Shown here one piece after another: positions 1 to 5,445 of a stretch of 5,445 nt of DNA. Under the pieces are notes generated by a model that did no database searches, was not told the origin of the DNA, and saw only the letters and a program-made list of their open reading frames with translations. The stretch is taken from assembly GCA_021160985.1 (NCBI GenBank), contig JAGHBN010000074.1, positions 1 to 5,445 of the forward strand, read 5' to 3'. Source of the stretch: Thermococcus sp. Lineage in GTDB: Archaea; Methanobacteriota_B; Thermococci; Thermococcales; Thermococcaceae. Position 1 is the stretch's first letter, and each line of letters begins with the position of its first letter. The position numbers were made by a program, and so were the translations under genes.

Positions 1-1113
1 GACTGGGGGCTTTTTGAAAAGCTCACCTACAGAATCAGGCCGAAATGGCTCGACGGGCTCTCATTGGAGCCTTTTTCGCTTAACTTCGTTGTCGGCCCGA
101 GAAGGGTTGGGAAAACCACCGGAATAAAGCTTCTCATTAAAGAGCTCCTCAAGAAAGTCCACACTCCTTACGCAATTTTTTATTTCAGCTGTGACGTGCT
201 TGAGGACTATAAAGAGCTTTTAGAGGTTCTAAACGACTACCTAAGGCTGAAGAGACGAAAAAGCGTTAAAACGGCCTTTATATTCCTCGACGAGGTCAGC
301 CTCGTGGATGACTGGTGGCGTGCCCTGAAGTTCCTCATAGACAGAGGCGAGTTGAGTAAAGACGTCGTTACGGTGACCGGCTCGATTTCCCTGACGGTAG
401 GCAGGCATTTTGAGACCTTCGGCGGCAGAAGGGGGAACGGAAAAACGATTGAGGTCATGCCGCTGAGCTTTCACGACTACTACAACCTTTTCTACAATGA
501 GTTCTTCTCCTCAAAGGGAGAGGAGGTCTTTGAGAACTACCTCGAAACGGGCGGATACCTGGCATACCTAAACGGAACGCTGAAGGTCGAAGAGCTCGTG
601 GGCTTCCTGAAGACCGACTTGAAAGCTTTAGACCGCTCAACAGACCTTGCGAGGGACGTTATGGGCGCGATACTCGATAAGGCTCCCTCACCTACATCCT
701 TCAACGCGATAGCAAAGGTAGTTGGAATCTCCCCCCACACCGCGAGGGATTACGTTGAGCTCTTCGAGGCCTTCCACGTCCTCCTGCAGGTTCTCTACCT
801 CGGCGGCGATGGGAAGGTTTACCCTCGGAAGGAGAGGAAGCTGATCCTCCGCGACCCGCTCATCGTGAGGGCCATGGAGCTATGGACGAGAAGGAGGGTT
901 GATAAAGCGGTTCTCTACGAGTGGCTTGTTCAGGAGCATCTCCACCGGAAGTTCGGGGAGGTTTACTATTACAGGAACTCCTACGAGGTCGATGCGATAG
1001 CGGGAACCCTGAAGGTCGAGGTGAAATCGGGGGAGAGAAGGGGGAGGTACCCGAGGGACGTTAGAGTCCTGAAGGGCCCGGAGGTTCCGGGGTTCCTTTA
1101 CAATCTCACTTAG
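1..1113 (+). CDS. Archaeal P-loop ATPase, AAA_14/DUF4143 type, 5'-truncated by window edge
   Basis: The frame is open from the first base, giving 370 residues before the TAG stop; the true start lies outside the window. Seen (residue 1 = first codon): Walker A GPRRVGKT at 32-39, Walker B with hydrophobic strand and LDE at 96-98, then VTGS followed by a glycine/arginine-rich turn and MPLSFHDYY near 153-161. This order is typical of the AAA_14 plus DUF4143 ATPase family. A helix-turn-helix-like stretch lies near 233-264. The C-terminus has E329, D331, E340 and K342 in the pattern YEVD...VEVK, which resembles a PD-(D/E)XK nuclease core. A TTG at 64 could serve as a start, but coding-like sequence continues upstream (RIRPKWLDGLS) and members normally carry such an N-terminal segment, so I treat it as internal. 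Known of the family: many copies in archaea, mostly uncharacterised; DNA-related NTPase activity is inferred. It is a different subfamily from the two minus-strand ATPases and converges with the unknown gene, overlapping it by 8 bp. Confidence 0.88.
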   Translation, partial: DWGLFEKLTYRIRPKWLDGLSLEPFSLNFVVGPRRVGKTTGIKLLIKELLKKVHTPYAIFYFSCDVLEDYKELLEVLNDYLRLKRRKSVKTAFIFLDEVSLVDDWWRALKFLIDRGELSKDVVTVTGSISLTVGRHFETFGGRRGNGKTIEVMPLSFHDYYNLFYNEFFSSKGEEVFENYLETGGYLAYLNGTLKVEELVGFLKTDLKALDRSTDLARDVMGAILDKAPSPTSFNAIAKVVGISPHTARDYVELFEAFHVLLQVLYLGGDGKVYPRKERKLILRDPLIVRAMELWTRRRVDKAVLYEWLVQEHLHRKFGEVYYYRNSYEVDAIAGTLKVEVKSGERRGRYPRDVRVLKGPEVPGFLYNLT

Positions 1114-2002
1114 TGAATTCTCTTATCCCCTTCACGTCACCCCGCTGAACCAGCCTGAGGAGCTTGACCGTGTAGGCTATCTCAAGCGCGTTCTCCTCGA
1201 TGTTTTCGAGGAGCTCGTCGAGCCGGTTGAATAAGTCCTCCTCCGCTCGCTTCATCGCCTCGCCCGAGAACCCCGCGTATTCGAGGGCCTTTGCTATGGC
1301 GATGAGCTCGGAAGATGGCCGCCGAAGCTTCTTGGCAGGGGCTGGGTTTTCTGATTTTCGGGCTTCAAAAGCCCGTGCGTCGATCCCCTTCTTCTTGAGG
1401 AATTCGTACCATAGATCGCCATACACTTCCTCTGGTTTCACGACATTCGGGAGTGCCTTCTTCAGTTCGATTATGTGATCTCCTATTGTTTCAAGCACTT
1501 TCTCCCGCGGTACTCGGAGAAGCCCGTCAAACACCCCAGTCAGCTGAACTGCCGGCGGTCGATCATACAGGTTTTTGTAGTGATTAACGGCTATCCAGTA
1601 TGGATCTGCTCGGTTGTCAAATATGTTGTGCGCAAGTTTGTCTGAAATCTCAATAGCATTCTCAACAGCCTTTCTAATTTTCTCCTTGTCTATAATCTTT
1701 CCCCTCATTTTGTACGCTGTGTAAATGGCATCTGTCATCTCTTCGATTACTTTCTCTCTGTGCTTCTGCAAGAATTCCTTGAATCTTGGCACTATTATAC
1801 CTTTACCTCTTCCTCGGTATGTTACGTCTTCTAAAGGTCTTATTTCATCTAAACCGCGAATTTCTCCAACTTCTTCACCGATTTCTTTAAGTATGCTGTG
1901 AAAACGGGACATTACATGGTTTGTGTGCGCACCGCCGATACCATCTCTTGCCAACCCAGTGAGCAGGCCTATGAGAAAATCATATCCGACCTCTGTGGGC
2001 AT
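1106..2002 (-). CDS. Protein of unknown function, probable 3' part of a frameshifted gene
   Basis: A 298-residue frame starting at ATG 2002. I do not recognise the family. It is predicted soluble and largely helical, with no signal peptide or membrane segment visible. Residues 1-212 form one block containing GIGGAHTNHVMSRFHS (21-36), a glycine/arginine patch TYRGRGKG (61-68) and long charged helices (74-125). A charged, proline-containing linker lies at about 213-230. Residues 231-298 form a helical, acidic C-terminal segment. The ATG at 2002 has no convincing ribosome binding site. The same frame stays open for 34 codons upstream with no ATG, GTG or TTG, and the 13 codons directly before the ATG (WAKGGVRFISERE) look like protein. 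The real N-terminus therefore probably lies in the frame starting at 2220. Base composition is uneven: about 39% GC at 1561-1920 and 57% GC at 1141-1440 by hand count. The stop lies inside the convergent ATPase gene. Confidence 0.72.
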   Translation of the reverse strand: MPTEVGYDFLIGLLTGLARDGIGGAHTNHVMSRFHSILKEIGEEVGEIRGLDEIRPLEDVTYRGRGKGIIVPRFKEFLQKHREKVIEEMTDAIYTAYKMRGKIIDKEKIRKAVENAIEISDKLAHNIFDNRADPYWIAVNHYKNLYDRPPAVQLTGVFDGLLRVPREKVLETIGDHIIELKKALPNVVKPEEVYGDLWYEFLKKKGIDARAFEARKSENPAPAKKLRRPSSELIAIAKALEYAGFSGEAMKRAEEDLFNRLDELLENIEENALEIAYTVKLLRLVQRGDVKGIREFTK

Positions 2003-2220
2003 TTCTCTTTCTGATATAAAGCGGACACCACCTTTTGCCCAGTGTGTGTTGGGTGTGGGTCGGGTAAGCCCGCGGCGATCTGGGCAATTTTGGCAAAGAC
2101 TGCCTCATTTTTTCCTGACGGTGCAGTGTATACATCTACCTGTTCCCTTCTCTTTACCGTCCTGAATCTCTTTTTTTCTTCAATCTCTACTATCCCGGTT
2201 CTCTTCCGCGTGAGCACCAT
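1969..2220 (-). CDS. Short frame of unknown function, probable 5' part of the frameshifted gene
   Basis: An 83-residue frame. The start was placed at ATG 2220 because GAGGGGTG (2234-2227) sits 6 nt upstream; a GTG at 2229 would lie inside that binding site. The first 58 residues (MVLTRKRTG to DPHPTH) look like protein, with a basic, strand-rich beginning. The last 25 residues (TGQKVVSALYQ to the end) are less convincing and partly overlap the next gene in another frame. A -1 change at the (AC)4 tract joins PTH directly to WAKGGVRF and then to the 298-residue frame. The frame begins 12 bp after the stop of the upstream ATPase-DUF234 gene, with that stop codon inside the ribosome binding site, so translational coupling is likely. 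No family recognised. Confidence 0.6.
   Translation of the reverse strand: MVLTRKRTGIVEIEEKKRFRTVKRREQVDVYTAPSGKNEAVFAKIAQIAAGLPDPHPTHTGQKVVSALYQKEKCPQRSDMIFS
2042..2049 (-). repeat. Dinucleotide tract (AC)4, likely frameshift site
   Basis: On the coding strand the tract reads ACACACAC between CCA and TGG. One unit fewer would make the two frames of the unknown gene continuous. The tract is short, so slippage would be rare, but it sits exactly where the coding-like signal changes frame. Confidence 0.6.
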
Positions 2221-2226
2221 CTGACA

Positions 2227-2234
2227 CACCCCTC
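2227..2234 (-). promoter_or_regulatory. Ribosome binding site of the unknown gene
   Basis: GAGGGGTG on the minus strand ends 6 nt before ATG 2220 and matches much of the archaeal GAGGTGAT anti-SD complement. It overlaps the TGA stop of the preceding ATPase gene, suggests co-translation, and decides for ATG 2220 over GTG 2229. Confidence 0.65.
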
Positions 2235-3642
2235 AAACTTCGCTTTTATGGGAGATAAGCCTTTCGAAGTCCTCCAAGTCCCAGACGAGGTAGTCTTTTT
2301 TCAGCTCTTCCTTCCCTTCAACACCCTTAGCCACCAGCCCATAGCTCATCTCCCAGCCATCAAGCCCAACGAGTTCGGCTTTCCTATCTAAGTCCTTAAG
2401 AATTCCCCGCGCTTCCCTCTCACTCAGTTCTTTCCACTTAACCTCAACGAAGAGCGCTCGTTTTTCCCGCTCGTTTAAAGCTACCAAATCAATCTCCTCG
2501 CCTTTTTTCCACCATCTGCCGAGCTTGGTGAAGCGGAAACCCGTGAGTTCGATGAAAACCTCGGGACTACCTACGAGCCTCTCGAAGACTCGGCCCATAT
2601 AAGCCTTAAAGTCCTCCCGCGAGCGCCCCCACACTTCCTCGGCCAGCCCAGCCTCGAGGTAACTCCTGTTTGGGAGAACGTAGCGGAACCAGAAGGCGAA
2701 GTAGTTGTCGTCTATGAAGTAAAGCCCCCTCTTGCTGGCCTCTTTGGCCGTCGCTGTAACAGGGACCTCACGCCTGACTATTCCGAGCCTCTGGAGAACG
2801 CTGAGGTATTTCGACACAAGGCTCTTGTCGAGGCCCGTTGAGTTCACAATCTCTCCAAACCTGCTCCTCCCGCTTGCTATTGCCTCAAGTATCGCGAAGT
2901 AGTTGGCCGGCTCCCTGAGCTCTTCCCGCAGTAGTATCTCGGCCTCCTCGTAGAGAAAGGCACCCTTTGAGAGAACGCTATCAACGACGTTTTCGTCAAA
3001 GCTTTTTTCCGGGCTGAACTGGAGCAGATAGGCCGGAATCCCGCCGGTGACGCCCCAGACCTTCACGAGGTCCTCGACCGGGTAACCGGGAAGGAACTCG
3101 CCGATGTGGAAGAAGGGGATCTCGGTCAAGCGCCATTGGCCGCTTCTTCTTCCATAGAGGGGGCTCTTATAACTTAAAACTTCAGTCTCCATCGCCGAGA
3201 CGCTCGAACCGCAGAGGATTAACATTATCCTGCTCTTTGAGAGTTTCAAATCCCAGGCCTTTTGGAGGAGCGAAAGGATCGGTCGGTAGCGCTCTATCAG
3301 CAGTGGGAACTCGTCAACCACCAGAACAACGCGTTCATCCTGTATTCTCTCGGCGAAGGCTATCAAGAGCTCATCAATATCGTCGAAGGCAATCCTACCG
3401 AACAGTTCATCGCCGAGGAACTCAGCGAGGAGCCTTTGAAGTTCACGAAGGTTCTCATGATATGGCTTCTCAGTTGCGAGAAAGTAGACGTGGGGCTTGT
3501 CACGGGCAAACTGGAGGATTAACTCGGTCTTTCCAATCCTCCTGCGCCCGTAGATTATGATTAGCTCTGCCTTTCTGCTTTGATACCTCCCCTCAAGGAA
3601 TTTAAGCTCCCTCTTTCTGTTCACGAACTTTTGTCTACTCAT
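2233..3642 (-). CDS. Archaeal ATPase with DUF234 C-terminal domain (paralogue 2)
   Basis: A 469-residue protein of the archaeal ATPase family (PF01637-like) joined to DUF234 (PF03008-like). Seen: N-terminal FVNRKREL box (6-13), Walker A GRRRIGKT at 32-39, Walker B VVLVVDEF at 105-112 with D110/E111, CGSS at 144-147 followed by SYKSPLYGRR (158-167), and VTGGIPAYLL (198-207), all family hallmarks. A winged-helix region lies at about 251-292 (FGEIVNSTGLDKSLVSKYL). GLYFIDDNYFAFWFRYVLPN (306-325) opens DUF234. A PD-(D/E)XK-like core follows with E354, D385, E400 and K402 (EEIDLVAL...FVEVKWKEL). The length is normal for the family. ATG 3642 fits the family N-terminus. It has no ribosome binding site and lies about 27 nt from the centre of its TATA box, which suggests a leaderless mRNA. 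It lies 26 bp downstream of its paralogue and 12 bp upstream of the unknown gene. Cytosolic; substrate unknown. ATP hydrolysis and DNA binding or cleavage are inferred from motifs. Confidence 0.93.
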   Translation of the reverse strand: MSRQKFVNRKRELKFLEGRYQSRKAELIIIYGRRRIGKTELILQFARDKPHVYFLATEKPYHENLRELQRLLAEFLGDELFGRIAFDDIDELLIAFAERIQDERVVLVVDEFPLLIERYRPILSLLQKAWDLKLSKSRIMLILCGSSVSAMETEVLSYKSPLYGRRSGQWRLTEIPFFHIGEFLPGYPVEDLVKVWGVTGGIPAYLLQFSPEKSFDENVVDSVLSKGAFLYEEAEILLREELREPANYFAILEAIASGRSRFGEIVNSTGLDKSLVSKYLSVLQRLGIVRREVPVTATAKEASKRGLYFIDDNYFAFWFRYVLPNRSYLEAGLAEEVWGRSREDFKAYMGRVFERLVGSPEVFIELTGFRFTKLGRWWKKGEEIDLVALNEREKRALFVEVKWKELSEREARGILKDLDRKAELVGLDGWEMSYGLVAKGVEGKEELKKDYLVWDLEDFERLISHKSEV

Positions 3643-3663
3643 GAGTATAATACTTGTGATTCA

Positions 3664-3680
3664 ACTATTTAAGCTTTTGG
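3664..3680 (-). promoter_or_regulatory. BRE/TATA promoter of the second ATPase, overlapping the stop of the first
   Basis: The minus strand reads CCAAAAGCTTAAATAGT. The A-rich BRE-like part lies in the last codons of the upstream ATPase (Pro-Lys-Ala) and the TAA stop is part of the TATA-like TTAAATA. Its centre is about 27 nt from ATG 3642, the usual archaeal TATA-to-start-site distance, so transcription would begin at or next to the start codon. Confidence 0.6.
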
Positions 3681-5018
3681 TTGTTCGGGAAAATCCTCCA
3701 AGTCCCACACCAGCCAACCCTCTCCCCTCAGCCTTCCCTTTCCCTCCACGTTCTTGGTAACAAGCCCGTAGCTCTTCTCCCAATCGTCCAGACCCACAAG
3801 CTCAGCCTTCCTCTCCAGGTCGCTTAAAATGCCCCTGGCCTCTCTTTTGCTCAGCTCTTTCCACTTTGTCTCAACAAAGAGCGCCTTTCTTTCCCGCTCG
3901 TTCAAAGCCACGAGGTCAATTTCCTCCCCCTTCCTCCACCATTTTCCAACCTTTGTGAATCTGAAGGGCAATTTTCCGCTCCTGCTCAGCTCAATGAGGA
4001 ACTGTCTTGCAATTTTCTCAAAAACTGGCCCCAGATAGTGGTTGTAGCTCTGCTGTATTTCGCTCACGTCAAATATTCCCTCCTCTATGAGCGAGAGGTT
4101 TGGATAAACGAAGCGGAACCAGAAGGCGAGGAAGTTGTCGGCCACGTAGTAGCGGCCCCTCTTTGAGCTCGGCTTTTCCGTGATGGGAACTTCCCTGAGG
4201 ACGAGGCCGGTCTCGATTAAGTTCCGGAGGTACGGTGTTATCTCCGAGTGCCTCATGCCTGTGAAGTCCCTTATCTCCTTGGGCGTCGTTTTGCCGAGGG
4301 CTATTGCCTCAAGTATCCTCCTGTAAGTCCTAGTCTCCGTAAACTCGTATCTCAGCAGAAAATCCACCTCGTCGCGGAAGAAGCTCACTGGGTTCTTCAG
4401 CTCCCCCTCAAGCCACTCCCAGAAGGGAAGCCTGACCTGAGCTATGTAGAAGGGAATCCCGTCTGTCATACCGTAGACCTCTACAAGCTCCTCCCAGCTC
4501 GCGCGGGGAAAGAACTCCCCGAGGTGGAAGAACTTCAGCGGTTTGAGCTTTATAGAACCCGTCCTCCTGCCGTAGAGGGGGCTCTTGTAGCTGAGGACTT
4601 TCTCCGTCATCATGCTCAGGGAGGAGCCGAGGAGAATGAGCTTCGTGTTTGAGCTTGAGAGGTCGGTGTCAATGGCCCTCTGGAATACGCTCAAGACCCC
4701 GGGGTCTTCCTTTATCAGGTTGGGGAACTCATCTATGACGATGATTTTGTCCCTGAGGGTGTGGAGAAGCGCCTCCCAGTCCTCGCGGGCGTACCTAACC
4801 TCGGGGAAGACCCTTTCAGCGGTTTCCTTGAAGTGCCTCAGGTTGTCCCCCTCAACGGCGAGGTAATAGACGTGGGGGAACTCTTTAATGGCCTCTAGGA
4901 CGAGGCGGGTCTTCCCAACGCGCCTCCTGCCGTAGATGACGATGAGCTCGAACCCATCGCGCGAAAGCCTCTCTTTAATCGCTTTAAGCTCTTCCGCCCT
5001 GTCCACGAAGTGAGCCAT
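3669..5018 (-). CDS. Archaeal ATPase with DUF234 C-terminal domain (paralogue 1)
   Basis: A 449-residue protein with the same domain plan as its neighbour. Seen: FVDRAEEL (4-11), Walker A GRRRVGKT (30-37), Walker B IIVIDEF (92-98; D96/E97), LGSS (130-133) and SYKSPLYGRR (143-152), MTDGIPFYIA (184-193), a winged helix at about 233-278 (PKEIRDFTGMRHSEITPYL), the DUF234 opening GRYYVADNFLAFWFRFVYPN (288-307), and PD-(D/E)XK-like E334, D368, E383 and K385. The last ~88 aligned residues are 68/88 identical to the neighbour by hand alignment, clearly more than the middle of the proteins. ATG 5018 matches the family N-terminus. The leader has only a weak ribosome binding site (GGCGAT at 5030-5025). 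The promoter region carries repeated palindromes, so this first gene of the cluster is probably regulated. The protein is probably a cytosolic NTPase linked to DNA; the physiological role of the family is not established. Confidence 0.93.
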   Translation of the reverse strand: MAHFVDRAEELKAIKERLSRDGFELIVIYGRRRVGKTRLVLEAIKEFPHVYYLAVEGDNLRHFKETAERVFPEVRYAREDWEALLHTLRDKIIVIDEFPNLIKEDPGVLSVFQRAIDTDLSSSNTKLILLGSSLSMMTEKVLSYKSPLYGRRTGSIKLKPLKFFHLGEFFPRASWEELVEVYGMTDGIPFYIAQVRLPFWEWLEGELKNPVSFFRDEVDFLLRYEFTETRTYRRILEAIALGKTTPKEIRDFTGMRHSEITPYLRNLIETGLVLREVPITEKPSSKRGRYYVADNFLAFWFRFVYPNLSLIEEGIFDVSEIQQSYNHYLGPVFEKIARQFLIELSRSGKLPFRFTKVGKWWRKGEEIDLVALNERERKALFVETKWKELSKREARGILSDLERKAELVGLDDWEKSYGLVTKNVEGKGRLRGEGWLVWDLEDFPEQPKA

Positions 5019-5019
5019 A

Positions 5020-5037
5020 TGATAATCGCCGTTATGA
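5020..5037. promoter_or_regulatory. Degenerate third operator-like site, TGATAA-N6-TTATGA
   Basis: It matches the TGATAA-N6-TTATCA pattern with one arm mismatch and overlaps the first palindrome by 3 bp (15-bp register). It fills the leader almost up to ATG 5018. Functional status is uncertain. Confidence 0.35.
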
Positions 5038-5052
5038 TAATTGCAGTTATCA
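5035..5052. promoter_or_regulatory. Operator-like palindrome 1, TGATAA-N6-TTATCA
   Basis: Perfect 6-bp arms with a 6-nt spacer (TTGCAG). The site lies between the TATA box and the predicted transcription start of the first ATPase gene, where a bound repressor would block RNA polymerase. The same 18-bp architecture recurs at 5088-5105. Confidence 0.55.
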
Positions 5053-5068
5053 CTTTAAGCTTTTTGGC
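5052..5068 (-). promoter_or_regulatory. BRE/TATA promoter of the first ATPase-DUF234 gene
   Basis: The minus strand reads GCCAAAAAGCTTAAAG across 5067-5052, very similar to the CCAAAAGCTTAAA element before the second ATPase. The TATA-like centre near 5056 predicts a start site near 5030 and a leader of about 12 nt. Confidence 0.55.
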
Positions 5069-5087
5069 AAGATGAGAATTTGGATTA

Positions 5088-5105
5088 TGATAATCAGAAT
5101 TATCA
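5088..5105. promoter_or_regulatory. Operator-like palindrome 2, TGATAA-N6-TTATCA
   Basis: Same arms and spacer length as the site at 5035-5052 (spacer TCAGAA), extended to 8-bp arms ATGATAAT/ATTATCAT at 5087-5106. It covers the TGA stop of tiaS and lies upstream of the BRE. Its centre is 53 bp from that of the first palindrome, close to five helical turns, so both sites would face the same side of the DNA. Confidence 0.5.
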
Positions 5106-5445
5106 TTTCAGAACTTCCACCGCATCCAAAATCCTCTCCTCCCCGCCCGGCAGTACCAGCGGCCTCGAGATGTGCTTTCTCGCGTCGGGCGGCACTTCGT
5201 AAATCTTTCTCTCCAGCTCGCGCGGGACTTCGACGGGGATGAGCCGTTTCGGCATCTTGTAGCCGCAGCGCTTGCACTTGAGGTAGTCGCCCTTGCTCTT
5301 CATTGTCCCTCCGCACTTGGGGCACTTCGGCTTCCGGTACTCGATTTGGGGGACGAGCTTCACAGGGTAGAACTTTTCGAGGTTGAGGGTCAGGATTCCC
5401 TCGTGCTCCTTAACTCCCCCGGCGGCGATGATTTCATCGCCCGGC
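5103..5445 (-). CDS. tiaS: tRNA(Ile2) 2-agmatinylcytidine synthetase TiaS, C-terminal part
   Basis: TiaS uses ATP and agmatine to convert C34 of the CAU anticodon of archaeal tRNA(Ile2) to agmatidine, so that AUA is read as isoleucine. Only the last 113 codons and the TGA stop are in the window; the catalytic kinase-like and agmatine-binding parts lie beyond the right edge. Seen (residue 1 = first full codon): the end of an OB-fold-like segment (PGDEIIAAGGVKEHEGILTL, 1-20), LNLEKFYPVKLVPQIEY (20-36), a zinc ribbon CPKCGG...CKRCGY with Cys41, 44, 57 and 60, then a tail with YEVPPDARKHISRPL (82-96) typical of TiaS C-termini. The frame is open to the edge, so a GTG at 5363 is internal. This is a core housekeeping gene and marks the right boundary of the ATPase cluster. 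Its stop codon lies inside the distal operator-like palindrome. Confidence 0.88.
   Translation of the reverse strand, partial: PGDEIIAAGGVKEHEGILTLNLEKFYPVKLVPQIEYRKPKCPKCGGTMKSKGDYLKCKRCGYKMPKRLIPVEVPRELERKIYEVPPDARKHISRPLVLPGGEERILDAVEVLK

Larger units (their letters stand above)
1106..2220 (-). pseudogene. Composite view: one gene of about 370 codons split by a frameshift at 2042-2049
   Basis: Seen: reading from ATG 2220, then moving to the -1 frame within the ACACACAC tract, gives a continuous protein of roughly 370 residues, passing GLPDPHPTH, WAKGGVRFISERE and MPTEVGYDFL. The downstream frame has no start codon for the 13 codons that look coding before ATG 2002, and the upstream frame ends in an unconvincing tail. 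Removing one AC unit (2 bp) restores the frame exactly. Possible readings: a recent inactivating slippage, a sequencing error, phase variation at the dinucleotide tract, or programmed -1 frameshifting (a CAAAAGG heptamer lies 6 nt after the tract). The sequence alone does not choose among these. The join itself seems more likely than two independent genes. Confidence 0.6.

Noticed and set aside
64..66. TTG 64 as the true start of the left ATPase
   Set aside because: The 21 codons before it are open and protein-like, and family members carry a similar segment before Walker A; the gene is cut by the window edge.
2171..2177. T7 run as a plus-strand terminator
   Set aside because: It is the antisense of Glu/Lys codons in the unknown gene and lies about 1 kb past the left ATPase stop.
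3237..4652. Open frames on the plus strand opposite the two ATPase-DUF234 genes (for example 3237-3560, 4248-4652)
   Set aside because: They lie antisense to strongly supported genes with intact motifs, show no recognisable domain, and have compositions expected from reverse reading of coding DNA.
5019..5102. CRISPR-like or minisatellite array from repeated ATGATAAT
   Set aside because: The units are only 8 bp, unevenly spaced and in both orientations, with no spacers of constant length.
5087..5106. Palindrome after the tiaS stop as a hairpin terminator
   Set aside because: It is AT-rich with a weak stem and no following T-run on the tiaS strand, and the same pattern recurs around the promoter, so an operator is the better reading.
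5050..5325. Minus-strand frame overlapping tiaS
   Set aside because: It is an arginine/alanine-rich out-of-frame reading of the TiaS zinc-ribbon region and runs through the promoter and operator region.
5103..5363. A stand-alone 86-residue zinc-ribbon protein starting at GTG 5363
   Set aside because: The same frame is open to the window edge and the upstream residues match the TiaS OB-fold end, so the GTG is an internal valine.

Overview
The window reads as chromosomal DNA of a hyperthermophilic euryarchaeon, most likely Thermococcus or a close relative. The reasons are the 3' end of the archaeal tRNA-modifying gene tiaS, Thermococcales-style BRE/TATA elements, GAGG/GGTG-type ribosome binding sites, and three copies of P-loop ATPase families that are expanded in these organisms. 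I saw no tRNA, rRNA, CRISPR array or transposase.

Layout. At the left edge, a plus-strand gene without its 5' end encodes an ATPase of the AAA_14/DUF4143 type. It converges with, and overlaps by 8 bp, a minus-strand cluster that fills almost all of the rest. Read in the direction of transcription (right to left) that cluster is: the 3' end of tiaS (5445 to 5103); an 84-bp intergenic region with a TATA box and two copies of the palindrome TGATAA-N6-TTATCA plus one degenerate copy; an archaeal ATPase-DUF234 protein (5018 to 3669); a paralogue with its own promoter (3642 to 2233); then two short reading frames (2220 to 1969 and 2002 to 1106). These last two look like one gene of unknown function broken by a 2-bp expansion in an (AC)n tract.

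How the parts may work together. All three ATPases have the same plan: P-loop NTPase, winged helix, and a C-terminal PD-(D/E)XK nuclease-like segment with the acidic and lysine residues in place. The unknown protein follows the second paralogue after 12 bp and has a good ribosome binding site, so it is probably co-transcribed with it. The combination of clustered ATPase-nuclease fusions, a frameshifted partner with patchy base composition, and an operator-rich promoter suggests an accessory module beside the core gene tiaS. A defence or element-maintenance role is an inference from architecture and context; nothing in the sequence proves it.
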